A stretch of 64,000 nucleotides of DNA from Crotophaga sulcirostris (GCA_013397455.1 VYZB01000531.1:268158-332157), one strand, 5' to 3'. Counted from the first letter of the stretch, positions 35,701-48,684 are shown. Program-made: numbers and translations. Notes: generated by a model from the letters alone, not told the origin.

Positions 35701-38700
35701 CAGTTGACAGGAGAATCACTTAAATGCCCAAGAAAGTGTCCTAGTCTGTACTACCGTTTCCTATGGAATCAATGAAGAACTTTCACTTGAGTCAACTCGC
35801 TCACTCTAATATCTTGCTGGGAGTCTAAGGAATCTCATCCTATCCCATTGCTGGTGGTGTGTGCTAACAGCCATGCGATCAAAACACATAAAGCAGAGTG
35901 AGTGGCGCATGGAGGAGGGAAAGAGGTGTGGCCACAAGGACGTTACAATGCTAGATAACCCAGAGAGCAGACCAAGGGGTTAGCAGGACTGGATAGGAGG
36001 TGCAGTAGACCTTTCATCTGCTTCCCATAAATCCCCTATCTGAGCAATGACCAACCACACAGTCACAAATACAAATTTTCAGAAGCTAAAAGCAATAACT
36101 CATTCACCTCTGAATTAAAATCAATCTAAAAGCAGAGGTAGCGATGTGAGCTTAAGCAAAACAAGCACTTTTAAACTTCCTCGTTGTAACAAGCTCAAGA
36201 CATACAAGGAACAATGAATTAGGAAGTTAGGCTGCTGGGTAAGTGGTCATCTGTTGCTTATCAACTCAAAAGCCTTCCTTCCCCTGGATTTTCACTCTAT
36301 ACAGCACGGGTGTCAAACTCACAGCTCCCACCGTTCTGCTCCTGCAGCGTAACGCACTTCACACCTGCAGAGCCAATTTTAGAGAGCTTCTGCCCTCTTC
36401 AGTTGGCTGCCTCACATGCAAAGCAACAAGTCATGGATCTTAGAAAAGGATAAGCAGCAGCCTAGTTCTTGGGCAGCAATCAAACCTGCAGCTGAGCAAG
36501 GGGGTAAAATGGCTCCTGGGGCAGAGCTTTCACACATCGGCAAGTTGCTTCTGTAAGGCTAAAAGGGAATATGCACAAGGCACTCCCATTTCCTGAAAAT
36601 CTTTTAAGTCCTGAGTATTAAACCCCACTAATAGCTTCTTTATCTTACATAATTTCAGACAAAACCTTATTTACATGTTGAACAGTCCAAGTCAAGAAAG
36701 CACAACTTTAACTCTGCCTCCTTTCTTTTATCTAAATAAGGATCTTTCTTCGAAGGACCACCGAAGAAAGTGCCCTACAAATCAGAGATGTGTATGAGTA
36801 ATTCCTTTCAATCATTTCAATGACCATGGGAATACTGGAAGCTGTTGTAAATTTTCTCCTGTTAGTTGTGTTTCTAGTTCCTGTACACCTGATTCCCGGA
36901 AAAGAACTATGTTGCTACGGGAATACATGCACTAACAACAAACCTACAAATTTCAATTTATGCACTATGTATAGTAATTTGGTACTGTAGTTCTAGCATA
37001 GTGGCTCATGCACTTAATTAAGTAGCAGATTAATTTCCTATACAATTTTAATAATCCTGAAGGAATACTTAAATTATTTAAAATGCAATTCAAGTTGCAC
37101 TTTAAAGTAAGATAATTTTTCTCCATCACAAAAATAAAGTCTAATATAGAAGTTATCCATCATGGAAGCATCAGGATATTATACCTTTGGATTGTCTTAT
37201 TTCATTGCCACTAGAACATTTAAGCTTTGCTTGTCTTCCTTAGTCATAAAACACACATCTTGTTATAATTTCTTCAACATAATCAAAGCAGTTGTTTTGA
37301 GCTCAACATTTCTTTATACATTTTCAAAAGGTAATGAATTTTTTGTCTATTTATTTATAGAGATAATATACATCCTGAAATTAACCTGCCAGAATTGGAA
37401 GTATGGAAAACATATAAAAGGAAAAAGTATTTAGTAGAACAGAATATTTGAACAGAAGTTCTCTCTCAAGTGAAATAAACACACTATTTCTTACCTCTCA
37501 GAAAACAGGGTTTCTCCATAAACCAGATTTCAGTCTTATATTCTAGGAGAAAATATACATCTGAATCACTTGAACTGCTCTCCCCTTAAAGCAGAAATCA
37601 GTGAGCCATTTAATGAACCATTAGCAAGTCCACCAGCAGTTTAAACACAAGTTGTATACCCAGAAAGCTACCAGAATAAGCAGGCTGTACCTGCCACAGA
37701 AAGTGCTGGAAGACCACCCCATACCGGAATGGAGAAAACCACTATGTCAAAAAAATCCAAATCACCAAATAATAATTAAACAAAAGAAAACAAACCACAT
37801 GGAACTGTGGCCGCCCTCTGGGACTGAACTCGAAGGCTGCTCTGGAGCAGGTAGATAGTGGGATTTTGTGGAGGAGAAAGCAGGGAGAGACTGGATACAA
37901 ACGGAATGCTAAAGCTGCATGTGATATATAAGGGTGTATGTAAGTCTTCCAACAGCTGTGAAACAGGAACACAAAAAACAAGTTACATCACCAATTTGCA
38001 AACCGCCCTCACTTTTGTGATAGTGATGTAAAAGCTTTTAAAGTTCTAAAGAAAAAACTGTTAATTTTGAGCAGTAAGACTAGCAAATGTGTTTTCCTGC
38101 AGACATAATGCCTTTCTCCTAACTCTTCTCTCCCCCAATAACTTTAACTCCTTTACATGCTACTCTCCCCCCAGTAATTCAAATTCCTTCAGACCCTATA
38201 TCCCTGCGACATCTTCCTCCTCCAACAAAAGACTTCACAAATGTTTCGCATAAGTTGAAGCTCCACATAGCATGAGCAGTTCACTACAAATCATTTGCGG
38301 TAATACCCAAGAGTGAAAATTGTAAGAGTATGTAGAATCCACAATACATGGCACATGTAACAACAAAAGGAAAAAGTGAAATTCAAACTAAATGGAAAAT
38401 AAACCAGCTGAAAATACCCAACAGAACTGAGAAAACATCAGAAAATTCTCCAAATATTGCCATAATAATATAGACTGATAAGCCAGTTGTCCTGATCACC
38501 GTCTCACAAAAGTCCAATATCAATTTCAAAGCCTGAAAGATTTGCAGTGTCACTATTTCTATCACCCGACACTTGTTTGCAGATAACTGGTAAAATACCA
38601 TGGCAAATCAGTGGCTCTTCAAGCACTTAGAAGTTGGTTGTGAATGCAGTTTCTTTTTAAATGTCGAAGTCATTTGTCCTCACTGATCTCTGAAGGTCAC

Positions 38701-40432
38701 AATCTGAGGCTGACAAAAACTGCAATATTTTGGCCAAATCATAACACTGTCTGTAAGAAATGCCACATTTTACATAACTGCCTTCTTTTCTTTCGCAATT
38801 TACTCATTCAACATTGACATCTTTGGGCTAAAACTTCACATAGCAAAATAAGCAAAAAAAGTTACAATAAAGTCAGTAAAGGAGCAAATATTGCAATCAA
38901 AAGAAAGATTTTCAGTCTACCTAACTGTTAAAATATTGGTGTTACAGTGTCAGTTTGAGGAGAAATGCACTGTCTGCAGCTAAAATTCTTCTTCCTGGAC
39001 CTCATCTCCCTTTCAAATAGCTGAAATTCATATTACATGGGTCTAACAAATAACTTTTCTTATTTTAATACTTGACCTTGGAACTGGCAACATGCTCACA
39101 AAGTTTCAATACTCCCAACCACAGTAATGAACACGTCACTACAACATGCTGTTTGAGGTTCCAAGAATTATTTTATAAGCTTCTCACAGAAAAAAAAAAT
39201 CTAGGAAATGAAATAATTTTTTGATGTTGAAACTATAGCAGCCATTGTTATGCCATTTTAGTCCCATTGCTCATCTGTCCAGTAAAGCTGGACACTTCAA
39301 AAGACATCAGTGATTTACAGCATGAATGCCTGCCCGCTTGCCCTCCGGTACAGAAGGTTATCAAAGTCCTGTAGTCCTATCAAAGTCTACAGCTACTCAG
39401 GGTAATCTATAAAATGTATGTAACTAATGTAAAATATTAGCTTTTTCCCTTTGATTAAAAATATCTGAAGCATGTTAATAGCTTTTCTTCAGTTTTAAGG
39501 CTCAGTAGAAAGAGGTATTTCATAGACATGGACAGGTAAAATTAAAGTACTTTAATCTCAGGAATTTACAGATAAAGGTTTCATCTGAGAAAACTGAAGG
39601 CCTGCCAGAAACACCTGGAAATTCAAAACAAACCTACACTGTAATCTATTTTTAGGCAATTACCTTACCCTTTAGCCTTTACTAGAATCATCATACGCCT
39701 GCTGACACCAGACAGCAATCTTACTTTATTTCTTCTACAAATTTCTGTTGCATGGTTTAGAAACACAAATAAGAGGTGGCATGGAGAAAGCCCAAGCGAA
39801 CCCTAAAAGTTTAACTCTCAAATATCAAATAAATATTTGCAATTGTAAATCAAAACTACATGTAACTCAAACTAGAGATCAATTTACAACTCATTGATTT
39901 GATATTTAGTATTATTTCCGCCTGCATCAATAAAGATATTTCGTATCTTTTGAGGATTTAAATGTTTAAGATGAGATTATCTCTCAACTCATGCAAATAC
40001 TAAGCCAGAGCTCTAAATTCTTCTTTACAAACTGGGTTGATTGTGTAGAACAACAGAAGTAGCACACTCATAGAAGCATTGTCACTTATTTAGTTTCTGT
40101 TCTGGAGGAACAATTATATGTTCTGAAGATATTTTGTCTTTAGTAATCTGTACTATTCTGGCGCCCTAAATGGAAATTGCCAGTGTATCCATTCAGTTAA
40201 TATGACTGGAGATAAGAGAAGCTGCAGCACGGTACAGTCTAAGAGACTGGAATGTCCAGATCCCCACATAAAGAAGTAGCTTGACAGGAATTGTCACTTA
40301 AAGGACATTAAGAATTAAGCCAAACCAATCATAGTCTGGCTTATAAACCACATGCCAATCCTCTATCTGCAACTATCTCCCTATTTTACTAAAATGAAAT
40401 TGTTTTCTTTGAGTAGCTCAGCTACCAGTAAC
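29757..40432. other. 10.7 kb of unique DNA without recognised elements
   Basis: This is the longest stretch free of identifiable CR1 in the window. It is AT-rich with scattered short homopolymers. Open frames such as 31292-31648 and 37162-37434 have no recognisable domain and no splice support. I see no gene, RNA gene or repeat that I can name. Confidence 0.45.
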
Positions 40433-40833
40433 CTGGGGTTGTTTAGCCTGGAGAAGCGGAGGTCTCAGCAGAGATCTTATGGTTCTCTACAACTACCTAA
40501 AAGGAGGTTGTAGTCAGGCAGGGGTTGGTCTCTTCTCTCAGGTGACCAGTGACAGAACTAGAGGACATGGACTCAAACGTCATTAGGGAAAGTTTAGGTT
40601 TGATATTAGGAAAAAGTTCTTCCCTGAAAGGGTGATTGGCCATTGGAATGTGCTGCCCAGGGAGGTGGTGGAGTCGCCGTCCCTGGAGGTGTTTAAGAGG
40701 AGATTGGATGAGGCACTCAGTGCCATGGTTTAGATGATGGGTTGGTGTTAGCGTTGGTGTTACTGTTGGGTTACAGGTTGGACTCAGTGATCTCAGAGGT
40801 CCTTTCCAACCTTATAATACTGTGATACTGTGA
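40433..40833 (+). mobile_element. Young CR1 LINE 3' end
   Basis: About 400 bp on the plus strand runs from the LGLFSLEKR region to two ATACTGTGA units. It shares the extra GTGTTACTGTT segment in the 3' UTR with the 2.7 kb copy. Small changes near the start shift the ORF. Confidence 0.95.
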
Positions 40834-41522
40834 AGAACATCTCCCACTCTCACCATGGTTTCATTCACAACATTTTCCTGGCCTCCAAAAAACACCAGTT
40901 TCTTGGCAGTTAGTGCTGCCTCTCCTTTGCTCAGCCACTTGGACTAAAACCACTCAACCTGCTGTTCCCTCCCTCTTGTCCCCAGCAGCCCACACATTCC
41001 TGCATACACATAACTGGTTCACAATGAAACACTTTGCCTGTTTGATCTTGAAGCTGCCTTTCAGACTGGCCTGCTAATAACATGTCAGGTGAAATTTTCA
41101 GTGCAACTTCTTAAGGGACTTTTATCAGAGTATGCTACACTGAGATAGCACTTCTAGCAATGCAAATAAAATTTATGCCTCCAATGTCACTAAGAGCAAA
41201 ATTATTCTAGGCATGGGAAATAAATTTCTGTCATCTTCCAGGACTGGAATTCATGGCTTCACATTTACTTAAAAAGTAAACACTAAGTGATAAGCTAATT
41301 AGGTTTTTTCCTCCCCTAATGTATTTGACAGCTAACAGTACGATTTACTGGCTTTTCTACTCCAGTAGAATCTTCTAGACTGCCACTAGGCAATCTTGAA
41401 CACCTGCCCTGCAGGTTACTTGCTCAGACTGACAGCATTAGGCACACCTAGTTGAAAAACCTTCTCTAAGTAGTCAATGCTCCAAAGACTTTCCAGTTCA
41501 AACCTAGAATTAGTCTATCTAA

Positions 41523-41580
41523 TATAGGTTGGACTTGATCTCAGAGGTCTCTTCCAACCTGGTTATACTGTGATACTGTG
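41523..41580 (+). mobile_element. Very short young CR1 3' tail
   Basis: TATAGGTTGGACTTGATCTC through two ATACTGTG units matches the last ~58 bp of the young CR1. It carries the same three-base deletion as the 26.4 kb copy. Confidence 0.85.
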
Positions 41581-42086
41581 TGTGATATCTTCTGGCTCCC
41601 CAAAAAACCCTTACAGAAACAGCAAAAGTCATTTCCTCCACCATCACAGTAACACCTCTAAGAAACTTTTCTATATCATGAACTTGCAAATTCAGGCAGT
41701 TTGAATTCAAAACCTTAAGAACAGAATTTGAAACCATGCTATTTGAGTTTGTCACTATCTTTATCTACAGTCCAGTTAAATACTGCTGACCTATTAGAGA
41801 TACTAGTGAAATAGTACCTCAGAGCATCAAATGCCACGTTGAATTATGAGGTCTCAGTACTGCTGCAAGACTCCAGCAATCCACTGGATGAGAACATTGG
41901 AGAATGCAACCCTGACAGCACTGTTGTAGCATTGCACAAATTCGCTGTACTCTTAGGGAATTCTTACAAGACTGGCTGTTCTCAAAATGGGAAACTATGA
42001 TCTCTATTTTTAATAAACAGAATGTAGCATTATGCTAAAAAATCTCACAATGAACATTCAGAGATGCCTTCTCCTGTGTACGTTCA

Positions 42087-42151
42087 GCTCAGGGGTGACT
42101 TTATTGCTCTCTACAACTGCCTAAAAGGAGGTTGTAGTCAGGCAGGGGTTG
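42087..42151 (+). mobile_element. Internal CR1 fragment lacking its 3' end
   Basis: About 65 bp matches the ORF segment encoding [18 protein letters not shown] of the young CR1, then stops abruptly at CAGGGGTTG. There is no 3' UTR or tail. CR1 inserts by target-primed reverse transcription from the 3' end, so an isolated internal piece implies later deletion, rearrangement or a templated patch. Confidence 0.88.
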
Positions 42152-44304
42152 CATATTATATTATTAAGCACCTGCATATTATCTTCTTAGCCTCTAGCAG
42201 ATTAGGTGTGTTAAAATAATGTGTCACAGCACTGACCAATACTGGATAGCTTGTTTCTTTTGTTGACCCAAGGCTTGTACTAAAAGTGTGTGTATATGAA
42301 ACAGACATTAAAAAAAGCCATTCTGTTACCTCTTACACAAAAATGGCCCTCAAGTACAGAAAATAACGCTTAATTAATGTTTAACTGACAAAATTTAATT
42401 TAATTAGTACACTGAATGTTTCCAAATAATTTAAAGAGAACAAAAGTCGATCTGTATTTGCATGGCCTGATGTACTGAAGTATGCTGCACAGTAATTATA
42501 GTTATGCAAGTTATCAAGCATCTATTAGGTACTTAAAAAAACTGCTACATGAAAAGTTAAATTAGGTGGAAAATTCTGCCCATGACTACGTGTAAACTGA
42601 GGCATTAAACCCAATTTAAAAAAAAAAAAAGCTGACTGCTTGGAACTTTAACTACATCAACAAATTTGCAGCCACTCAAATTCTGATGCGCAACGCCAGT
42701 TGCAAAATCTTGCAGCAGTACCATGTGATCCTACCAAATATGAAATACACAATTAACTAACTGTAAGACAGGTCATTTAACAGGTACTTAAACGATTGTT
42801 TCTGACCTTGCCCAAATCAGAAGGTTAAGTTGTAACTGGTACCGTTACAATACCACCAGCATATACTGTAGTCCATCAAGATAGATCTTAAAATGCGCAG
42901 CCAACTTCCCTGATAGTGGCCAGTACTGGTCCAGGCAATAAATATTCTTCAGAAGCATCAGCTCTTCAGAAGCAGACATTGGATAAACCTCACAAGAAGA
43001 TTCAGAGAACAAACTCTCCAAATATAGAAGGCACATACTTTAATAGTGATCCTCCTGTATAGCATAACTTTGAGCACCCAGAAACTCTAAACACAGCAAT
43101 ACTGCTACTGTTACTGTGACACAAATCCTTTACACTCCCATGGGCAAAGTCTGCAGAATAAAATGCAAGACTTACTATTGCTTCTACACATTCTATTTAC
43201 AAAGATCAGTAGGTTTCATACCCTATGAACATCTAACTGGCATTACCCTGCCCATTTCTCCCAGCAATTTCCCTCTACAACTTTCCAAAAATGGCACCGT
43301 GCTTTTCACATTTATCTAGCTATGACTCAATTAGACACCTGACGGAATTTAAAAATTACTTCCATCAAAATCATTACTGTGTAAATTGTGGTGCATCAAT
43401 GACTGCCGAGTCCTTTCCATTTCCATTAGCACTCCAAACAGGTGCCTCAAGTCCACTCTTCCCATCTTCTCCCCCCATCTGCTGCCTCTGTCTCTAGATG
43501 TGATGAAAGTGGAAAGCACACAGATTCTCAGAGCTGCACTCAAAACCAGCAGCACTCTGACATCTGGATAGTTTTATGTAATAAAATATGAAACACGATC
43601 CCAGCATTGAAACAACTCAAATTTCCCAACTAGGTCAAGTTTGACTAAACATTAGATTTATCACATCTTATCAAGATGCTTTCTCATAGCTGAAGGAGCA
43701 CTGAACATTTGAGTTCCCTGCAAACATATGAACATACCTTCTCGTTTCACAGATGCCACAGATGTCAAAGCATCCTGTGAACATACGTTTGTAGTGCACG
43801 GCACAGTTAAACAGCACAGGCATTCACAAACACAAGGAAACAAACAGCCTGGATTACAAAGAGAACAGTAATTTTTCCAAACTACATTGCTCTGATACGA
43901 TAGCTGGCTTTGTCCTCCTCCCAGTTCTCATTTAAGACTTTACTCTTAATAAAAAACATAAGATATTGCAGCCCACTCTATTTAGCCGCCATTCATTTGG
44001 AATAAATACAGGTTTTGTTAACAAGTTTGAAATACAGAAAGAAAGCCCACTCCACACACTTGACAAGCAAGCAATTTGGAACACAACAGCATAAAGTTCT
44101 TCAGCTCTTAGTGACTTTACGTTTGCAAGATATGAGTTTCTCAAGGAGCTGTCAAATCTGAAGAGTTACATTAGCAGTTCTCCACCTTAAGAAAGTACTG
44201 GATATACCAAAAACGTACGTACTAGCAGCATGTAACAGATACTGTTAGTCTACTTGACAGTCAGATCAGACTGTCTTGCACCTCAGAAACCCAACTGTGT
44301 CCCT

Positions 44305-45502
44305 GGCAGTGTAAAAAGAAGCGTGGTCAGCAGGCCAAGGGAGGTCATTCTCACCCTCTAAGCTGCTCTCATGAGACTCCACCCGGAGTCACTAGTACAA
44401 GATGGACATAAGACCTGTTAAGAGCAGGTCCAGAGGGCCACAAAAAATGGTAAGAGGGCTGGAACATCTCTTCTGTGACAAAAGGCCGAGAGGGTTGTTC
44501 AGCATGGACAAGTGGCCCAAGTGTCCAAGAAGGCCAATGGTATCCTGGCCTGCATCGGGAATAGTATGGCCAGCAGGACCAGAGAAGTTCTCATCCTCCT
44601 ATACTCAGCACTGGTCAGGCCTCACTTTGAGTCCTGTGTGCAGTTCTGAGCCCCTCAGTTTGAGAAGGATGTAAAGACACTGGAGTGTGTCCAGAAGAGA
44701 GCAACAAAGATGGTGAAAGGTTTGGAGCACAAGCCCTGTGAGGAGCGACTGAGGGAGCTGGGGCTGTTTAGCCTGGAGAAGTGGAGTCTCAGGGGAGACC
44801 TTATTGCTCTCTACAACTGCCTAAAAGGAGGTTGTAGTCAGTCAGGGGTTGGTCTCTTCTCTCAGGTAACCAGTGACAGAACTAGAGGACACGGACTCAA
44901 GCTTCGTCAGGGAAAGTTTAGGTTTGATATTAGGAAAAAGTTCTTCCCTGAAAGGGTGATTGGCCATTGGAATGTGCTGCCCTTAGAGGTGGTGAAGTCA
45001 CCGACCCTGGAGGTGTTTAAGAGGAGATTGGATGAGGCACTCAGTGCCATGGTTTAGATGATGGGTTGGTGTTAGTGTTGGGTTATAGGTTGGACTCGAT
45101 GATCTCAAAGGTCCTTTCCAACCTTGTGATACTGTGATTCTGTGGATAGAAGGCTCTGGGGAGATGTTAGCATGGCCTTTCCCTACTTAAAGGGGGCTTA
45201 TGAGAATGACAGAGAGAGACTTTTTAGCAAGGCCTCTACTGACAGGACAAGGAGCAAACATTTTAAACTAAAAGATTGTAAGTGTCAACTGGACATAACA
45301 AAGATTTTTTTTTTTAAATGACAGCGGTGAGACACTGGAACAGCTTGCCCAGGGAAGTTGTGGACGCCCCATCTTTGAAAGCTGGATGGGCTGTGAGCAA
45401 CCTGATCTAGTGAAAGATCTGTCCCATGACAGATAGCCCATGGCAGAAGGGTTGAACTAGATAAATTTGAAAGTTCCCTTCCAATCTAAACCATTCTATA
45501 AT
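44305..45502 (+). mobile_element. Old CR1 LINE split by a nested young CR1
   Basis: The left piece, about 44305-44512, encodes SVVSRPREVILTL, then a frame-shifted [16 protein letters not shown]. The right piece, about 45145-45502, resumes exactly at RRLWGDVSMAFPYLKG and goes on to STDRTRSKHFKLKDC. It ends GTTCCCTTCCAATCTAAACC and ATTCTATAATT. Together they read as one plus-strand old CR1 interrupted within the codons for [12 protein letters not shown]. Stops and frameshifts are frequent in both pieces. The right piece also contains a T9 run near 45306-45315. Confidence 0.88.
44513..45144 (+). mobile_element. Young CR1 LINE nested in an old CR1
   Basis: This is the longest young copy (about 630 bp). 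It starts at [15 protein letters not shown] and runs through [39 protein letters not shown] and [20 protein letters not shown] to the stop and the ATACTGTGATTCTGTG tail. One stop interrupts the region before APQFEKD; from 44710 the frame is open for 115 codons. Its 3' UTR (GTTAGTGTTGGG) and tail variant (CTTGTGATACTG) match the 53.2 kb copy, which makes these two its closest pair here. Confidence 0.94.
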
Positions 45503-45720
45503 TGTTATTAATAAGCCTCTTGAAACCAGCAACTTCCATTGCACTGTAAAGAACTGGAAAAGCGCAACTATAAAGTTGCATCATCTCCTAGTTTTTTTAT
45601 GGTATTCCAATTCAGTCATAAGATTTAAAGGTTTCAGTCTTGTTTCCTCCAACCATTTTAAAATTCCCACTGATGCTTCCTTAAAGAATGTACTCTCCTG
45701 CAAAAAGTATAATTGAAAAC

Positions 45721-45807
45721 TTCAACTCTGAATGAAGTATGTTTTCCTGAAGTACAACTATCTTCAAATCTGAACTAAGTACACTTTCCTGAAGTATGCA
45801 AGTCATC
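45721..45807. repeat. Two-copy imperfect tandem repeat, unit ~43 bp
   Basis: Both units contain TTTCCTGAAGTA at the same offset and about four fifths of positions agree. It is an old local duplication with no recognised function. Confidence 0.7.
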
Positions 45808-46273
45808 TCACTGCAGCACTGCAGGTGACAAGAAGTGATCTGTTCCGTTAATGCCAGCTCAATGTACTAGACAGTTGCAAGCGAAATTCCTAAATAGACA
45901 GTCTGGAGAATCAATACTCTCAATTTTTACAGAAATGTCACATTTGAACACATTTCACCAAAGGGGATGTAATGACTTTTGACCTTTTCTTATTTTCCTC
46001 ACACAAGATATACGGGTTCAGGGTTTCTTTACCAAACCATTTTAATGTCCTTTCTTTATAGGAAAATGTCAGCAGAAATAAACTGTAAGTAGGGCAGAGA
46101 TCACCAACAGAGATGAGAGAAGAGCAACAAGGTGACCAACATAGCAGTTAATTGCCTTAATTAATATCTGCACTCAGCACTGCAAAAAGCCACCCAGTCA
46201 TGCAGAGCTGAATAGTAACTAGAAACTAACCTAAGCTGTAATTTTATGTCTCAAAACAGACAGCAGTAAAATT

Positions 46274-46322
46274 ATGATCTTTAAGGTCCCTTCCAACACA
46301 AGCCATTCTATGATTCTATGAA
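46274..46322 (+). mobile_element. Short old CR1 3' tail
   Basis: ATGATCTTTAAGGTCCCTTC followed by CATTCTATGATTCTATGA is the terminal ~48 bp of an older CR1 type on the plus strand. Confidence 0.88.
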
Positions 46323-46783
46323 AATCCCCAGCCTCACCATTTCTGACCAAAAATATCAAACATTACCAAAGTTATCACTCTGCTGATTCTGTAGCTTTAC
46401 GGGTGGGTATAAAGGTTGGTCTGATATTTGCCACATTTTACTTTTTAGTGTAATCAACTGCTCCCTGCCAACACACCAACACTTATTGCATTGCAAAGTT
46501 TGAGATATATACAGTACAACTTGAAGGTGAGGTGTAAACTGAATGCCAATATACCAACCTAGATTCAGCCAAAGATGTACTTTAGTAAGAAAATTGATCA
46601 CATCGTCACCCACACAATATATGTAATTAAATGGTTGAGAACAGTTAGCACTATTAATATTTAATAATCTTATTTAATAAGGATGTATTTTTCTAATGCT
46701 TCATATAACAGATTTTTTCAAAAGAGGTTTAAATATGTTGCCTTAAAGAACACACACCAAAACAGTACAAAGTTATTTAAACA

Positions 46784-46789
46784 TTTATT
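46784..46789 (-). promoter_or_regulatory. Candidate poly(A) signal, minus strand
   Basis: The minus strand reads AATAAA (plus strand TTTATT) about 1.7 kb downstream of the candidate terminal exon at 48529-48684. It is a plausible end of a long 3' UTR, but it has no independent support. Confidence 0.2.
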
Positions 46790-48528
46790 TCAAGTGATCA
46801 GCTTCCATAACAGCTACAGTACAAGAAACATAGTCCCATAAGAGAAGGCCATATGAACAAAGAATTGTTGTCAAGCTATCAAATACACAAGATTTACTTT
46901 CTTCAAATTCCAGGCACAGTAGTGTTTCAACATTAGCAGCTTTTTAACACATCATGCAACATAGCCCAGATCAATGCATCAAGGACACAAAACAGTACAC
47001 ATCAGTAGCACAATCAAAAGGCCATTGTTTCAATAAACACTGTGGCATCTCTAATTCTGCTATCCCACAGAAAAAGAAAAAAAAAAAAAAGGCAAAAAGA
47101 AAGCACTTGTATCACAGAAACTTTACTTGCTCATGACCTCAAGTACATAGTTGTTGGAATATAACCCAATCTGGTGTAGTATGTTGAGGGTTGGAAGCCC
47201 AAGTGCACTGTAAGACATGGTTTGATCCAAAATAGAAAGCCATGAATGGGGATTGGCAGCAGGGGAATTCCCTTCATTCTTGCCACTATTTATAACTGAA
47301 GGCAAGTAAGGTCACTTCCAATTTAACACTCAGTTCTCAAAGCAACTTTTTCTGCAGAGGGGGGGACAAAGAAAAGAAAGGTACAAGTATTTCAAACATA
47401 ACATTCTCAGGCAGTGATTGGAAAGCTTCAGAAGCCAGCAAGACACACCTTGACCGTATAAAATAGAGGTGTATAACCTCTATTTTAATGCCAAATACAG
47501 TGAACTTGGAAGTATCTGGCAGTGAAATAAGGAGTAAATAGGGAAAATTAATACTAGCTTTCCTACAGCTTTTTTCAGTTGTAGAATGGAATAGACTTTG
47601 CATTGGTTGGGCTCATTTGAAAATTAGGTGTGGCTACAAGTCTGCTTTATAAAGCAGACTTCGATCCTTGGGAACAACTTATTTCAAAGGGAATCTCCAG
47701 CTTCTTGCTCAACTCAGAAACATTGTGTAAGATGAAATCTCTCATTATTTGTATCCTCACAACAAAAATATCAAAGCACACAGTAATTGGACACAGGAAA
47801 TTACTATTTTTATGGCATTTATCTGAAGTATTGAAACCCAAACCTAATCAAAGAGATACATTTTTCCAAAGTCTTAGTTTTAATAAAATAGTATTGGTTT
47901 TTTACAAAATAGAAAAAAAGGATACTAATTCTAACAATGTACAGAAGCAGGCAGGCACTCCTCTTCCAAGGAATGACCCTTTTATCTCTGCCTGCTGCAC
48001 TCCAATATGCTGCTACTAAGTATTTCAGCAGCGCTTACCACAGTAGCAGTTTGGGGAAAAAATGCCCAAAAACCTGTGGGGGTGTGGTGTGGCATGCAAA
48101 TTTAAGAACCAAAATCCAACACAAACCAAGAATCTTATTTCTGAGTTTTGGATAAATAGTAACAAAGGGTAACTGAGAATAAATCCAATTTTACCTTAAC
48201 CATACATAATATTTACAGTGCACCAAAAATGGGCTCCTCACATTCCAAGTACAAGTCAAGGTTAGTAACACCTTACCATTTTGTCTATTTTATCATTAGA
48301 AACAAGCAAGAAACTTGAATACACAGATTTAACAGTTCATCTTAATTTTAATTTTAACCAAACTTGCAACACATAAAATCCTAAACAAGGCATACGTAGA
48401 GTCAGCCAGAAGCAAAAACCTCCTTCCAAGTGCTTCAGCCAAAGTGGAAGCTGGTATAAACTATGTTACATGTCACTGCAAGATGGGGTCAGTTTTGTCA
48501 CTTTGAATACAAAAAAATAAATATATCC
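46790..48528 (-). other. Possible 3' UTR; no coding seen
   Basis: AT-rich sequence lies between the candidate last-exon stop and the candidate poly(A) signal. It contains an A-rich run (47071-47090) and a perfect small hairpin (47459-47487). No repeat family is recognised. The open frame at 47630-48019 has no recognisable content. Confidence 0.2.
47459..47487. repeat. Perfect 12-bp stem hairpin
   Basis: TAAAATAGAGGT and its exact reverse complement flank a 5-base loop (GTATA). On either strand it could form a small stable stem within the possible 3' UTR. Confidence 0.85.
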
Positions 48529-48684
48529 TCAGGCAAATGGATCACTTTCAACCTTTCCTGAATTGCTGGCTATCTCAAGGCAAATATCATTAGGTACGTA
48601 CTCTATCTCAAAAACATTAGGTCTGATTGTGATTCAGGGATATCCAAGCCTATAATAGGAGGATGTGCTTCACATGTTCTTATC
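48529..48684 (-). pseudogene. Candidate terminal exon with apparent frameshift, unidentified
   Basis: On the minus strand a good splice acceptor (GTTTGTATTTTAG, AG at 48685-48686) opens a frame reading IRTCEAHPPIIGLDIPESQS, which ends at TAG, 48603-48605. One base over, 48532-48633 reads NVFEIEYVPNDICLEIAS and then GKVESDPFA before TGA at 48529-48531. Both halves look protein-like, and a one-base change near 48620 would join them into one chain of about 50 residues. That suggests a single ancestral exon with an indel (a pseudogene, or an assembly error), or two alternative acceptors. I cannot name the protein. Without upstream exons the call remains weak. Confidence 0.3.

Larger units (their letters stand above)
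40834..44304. other. Unique DNA with two tiny CR1 pieces
   Basis: Apart from the CR1 fragments at 41523-41580 and 42087-42151 and an A13 run at about 42618-42630, nothing is recognised. Confidence 0.4.
45503..46783. other. Unique DNA with a small tandem duplication and a CR1 tail
   Basis: Two diverged ~43-bp tandem copies, each starting TTCAA-TCTGAA, occupy 45721-45762 and 45763-45807. A short CR1 tail lies at 46274-46322. No gene is seen. Confidence 0.45.

Noticed and set aside
47630..48019. 129-residue plus-strand frame
   Set aside because: Low-information sequence with no family resemblance; it overlaps an equally open antisense frame.
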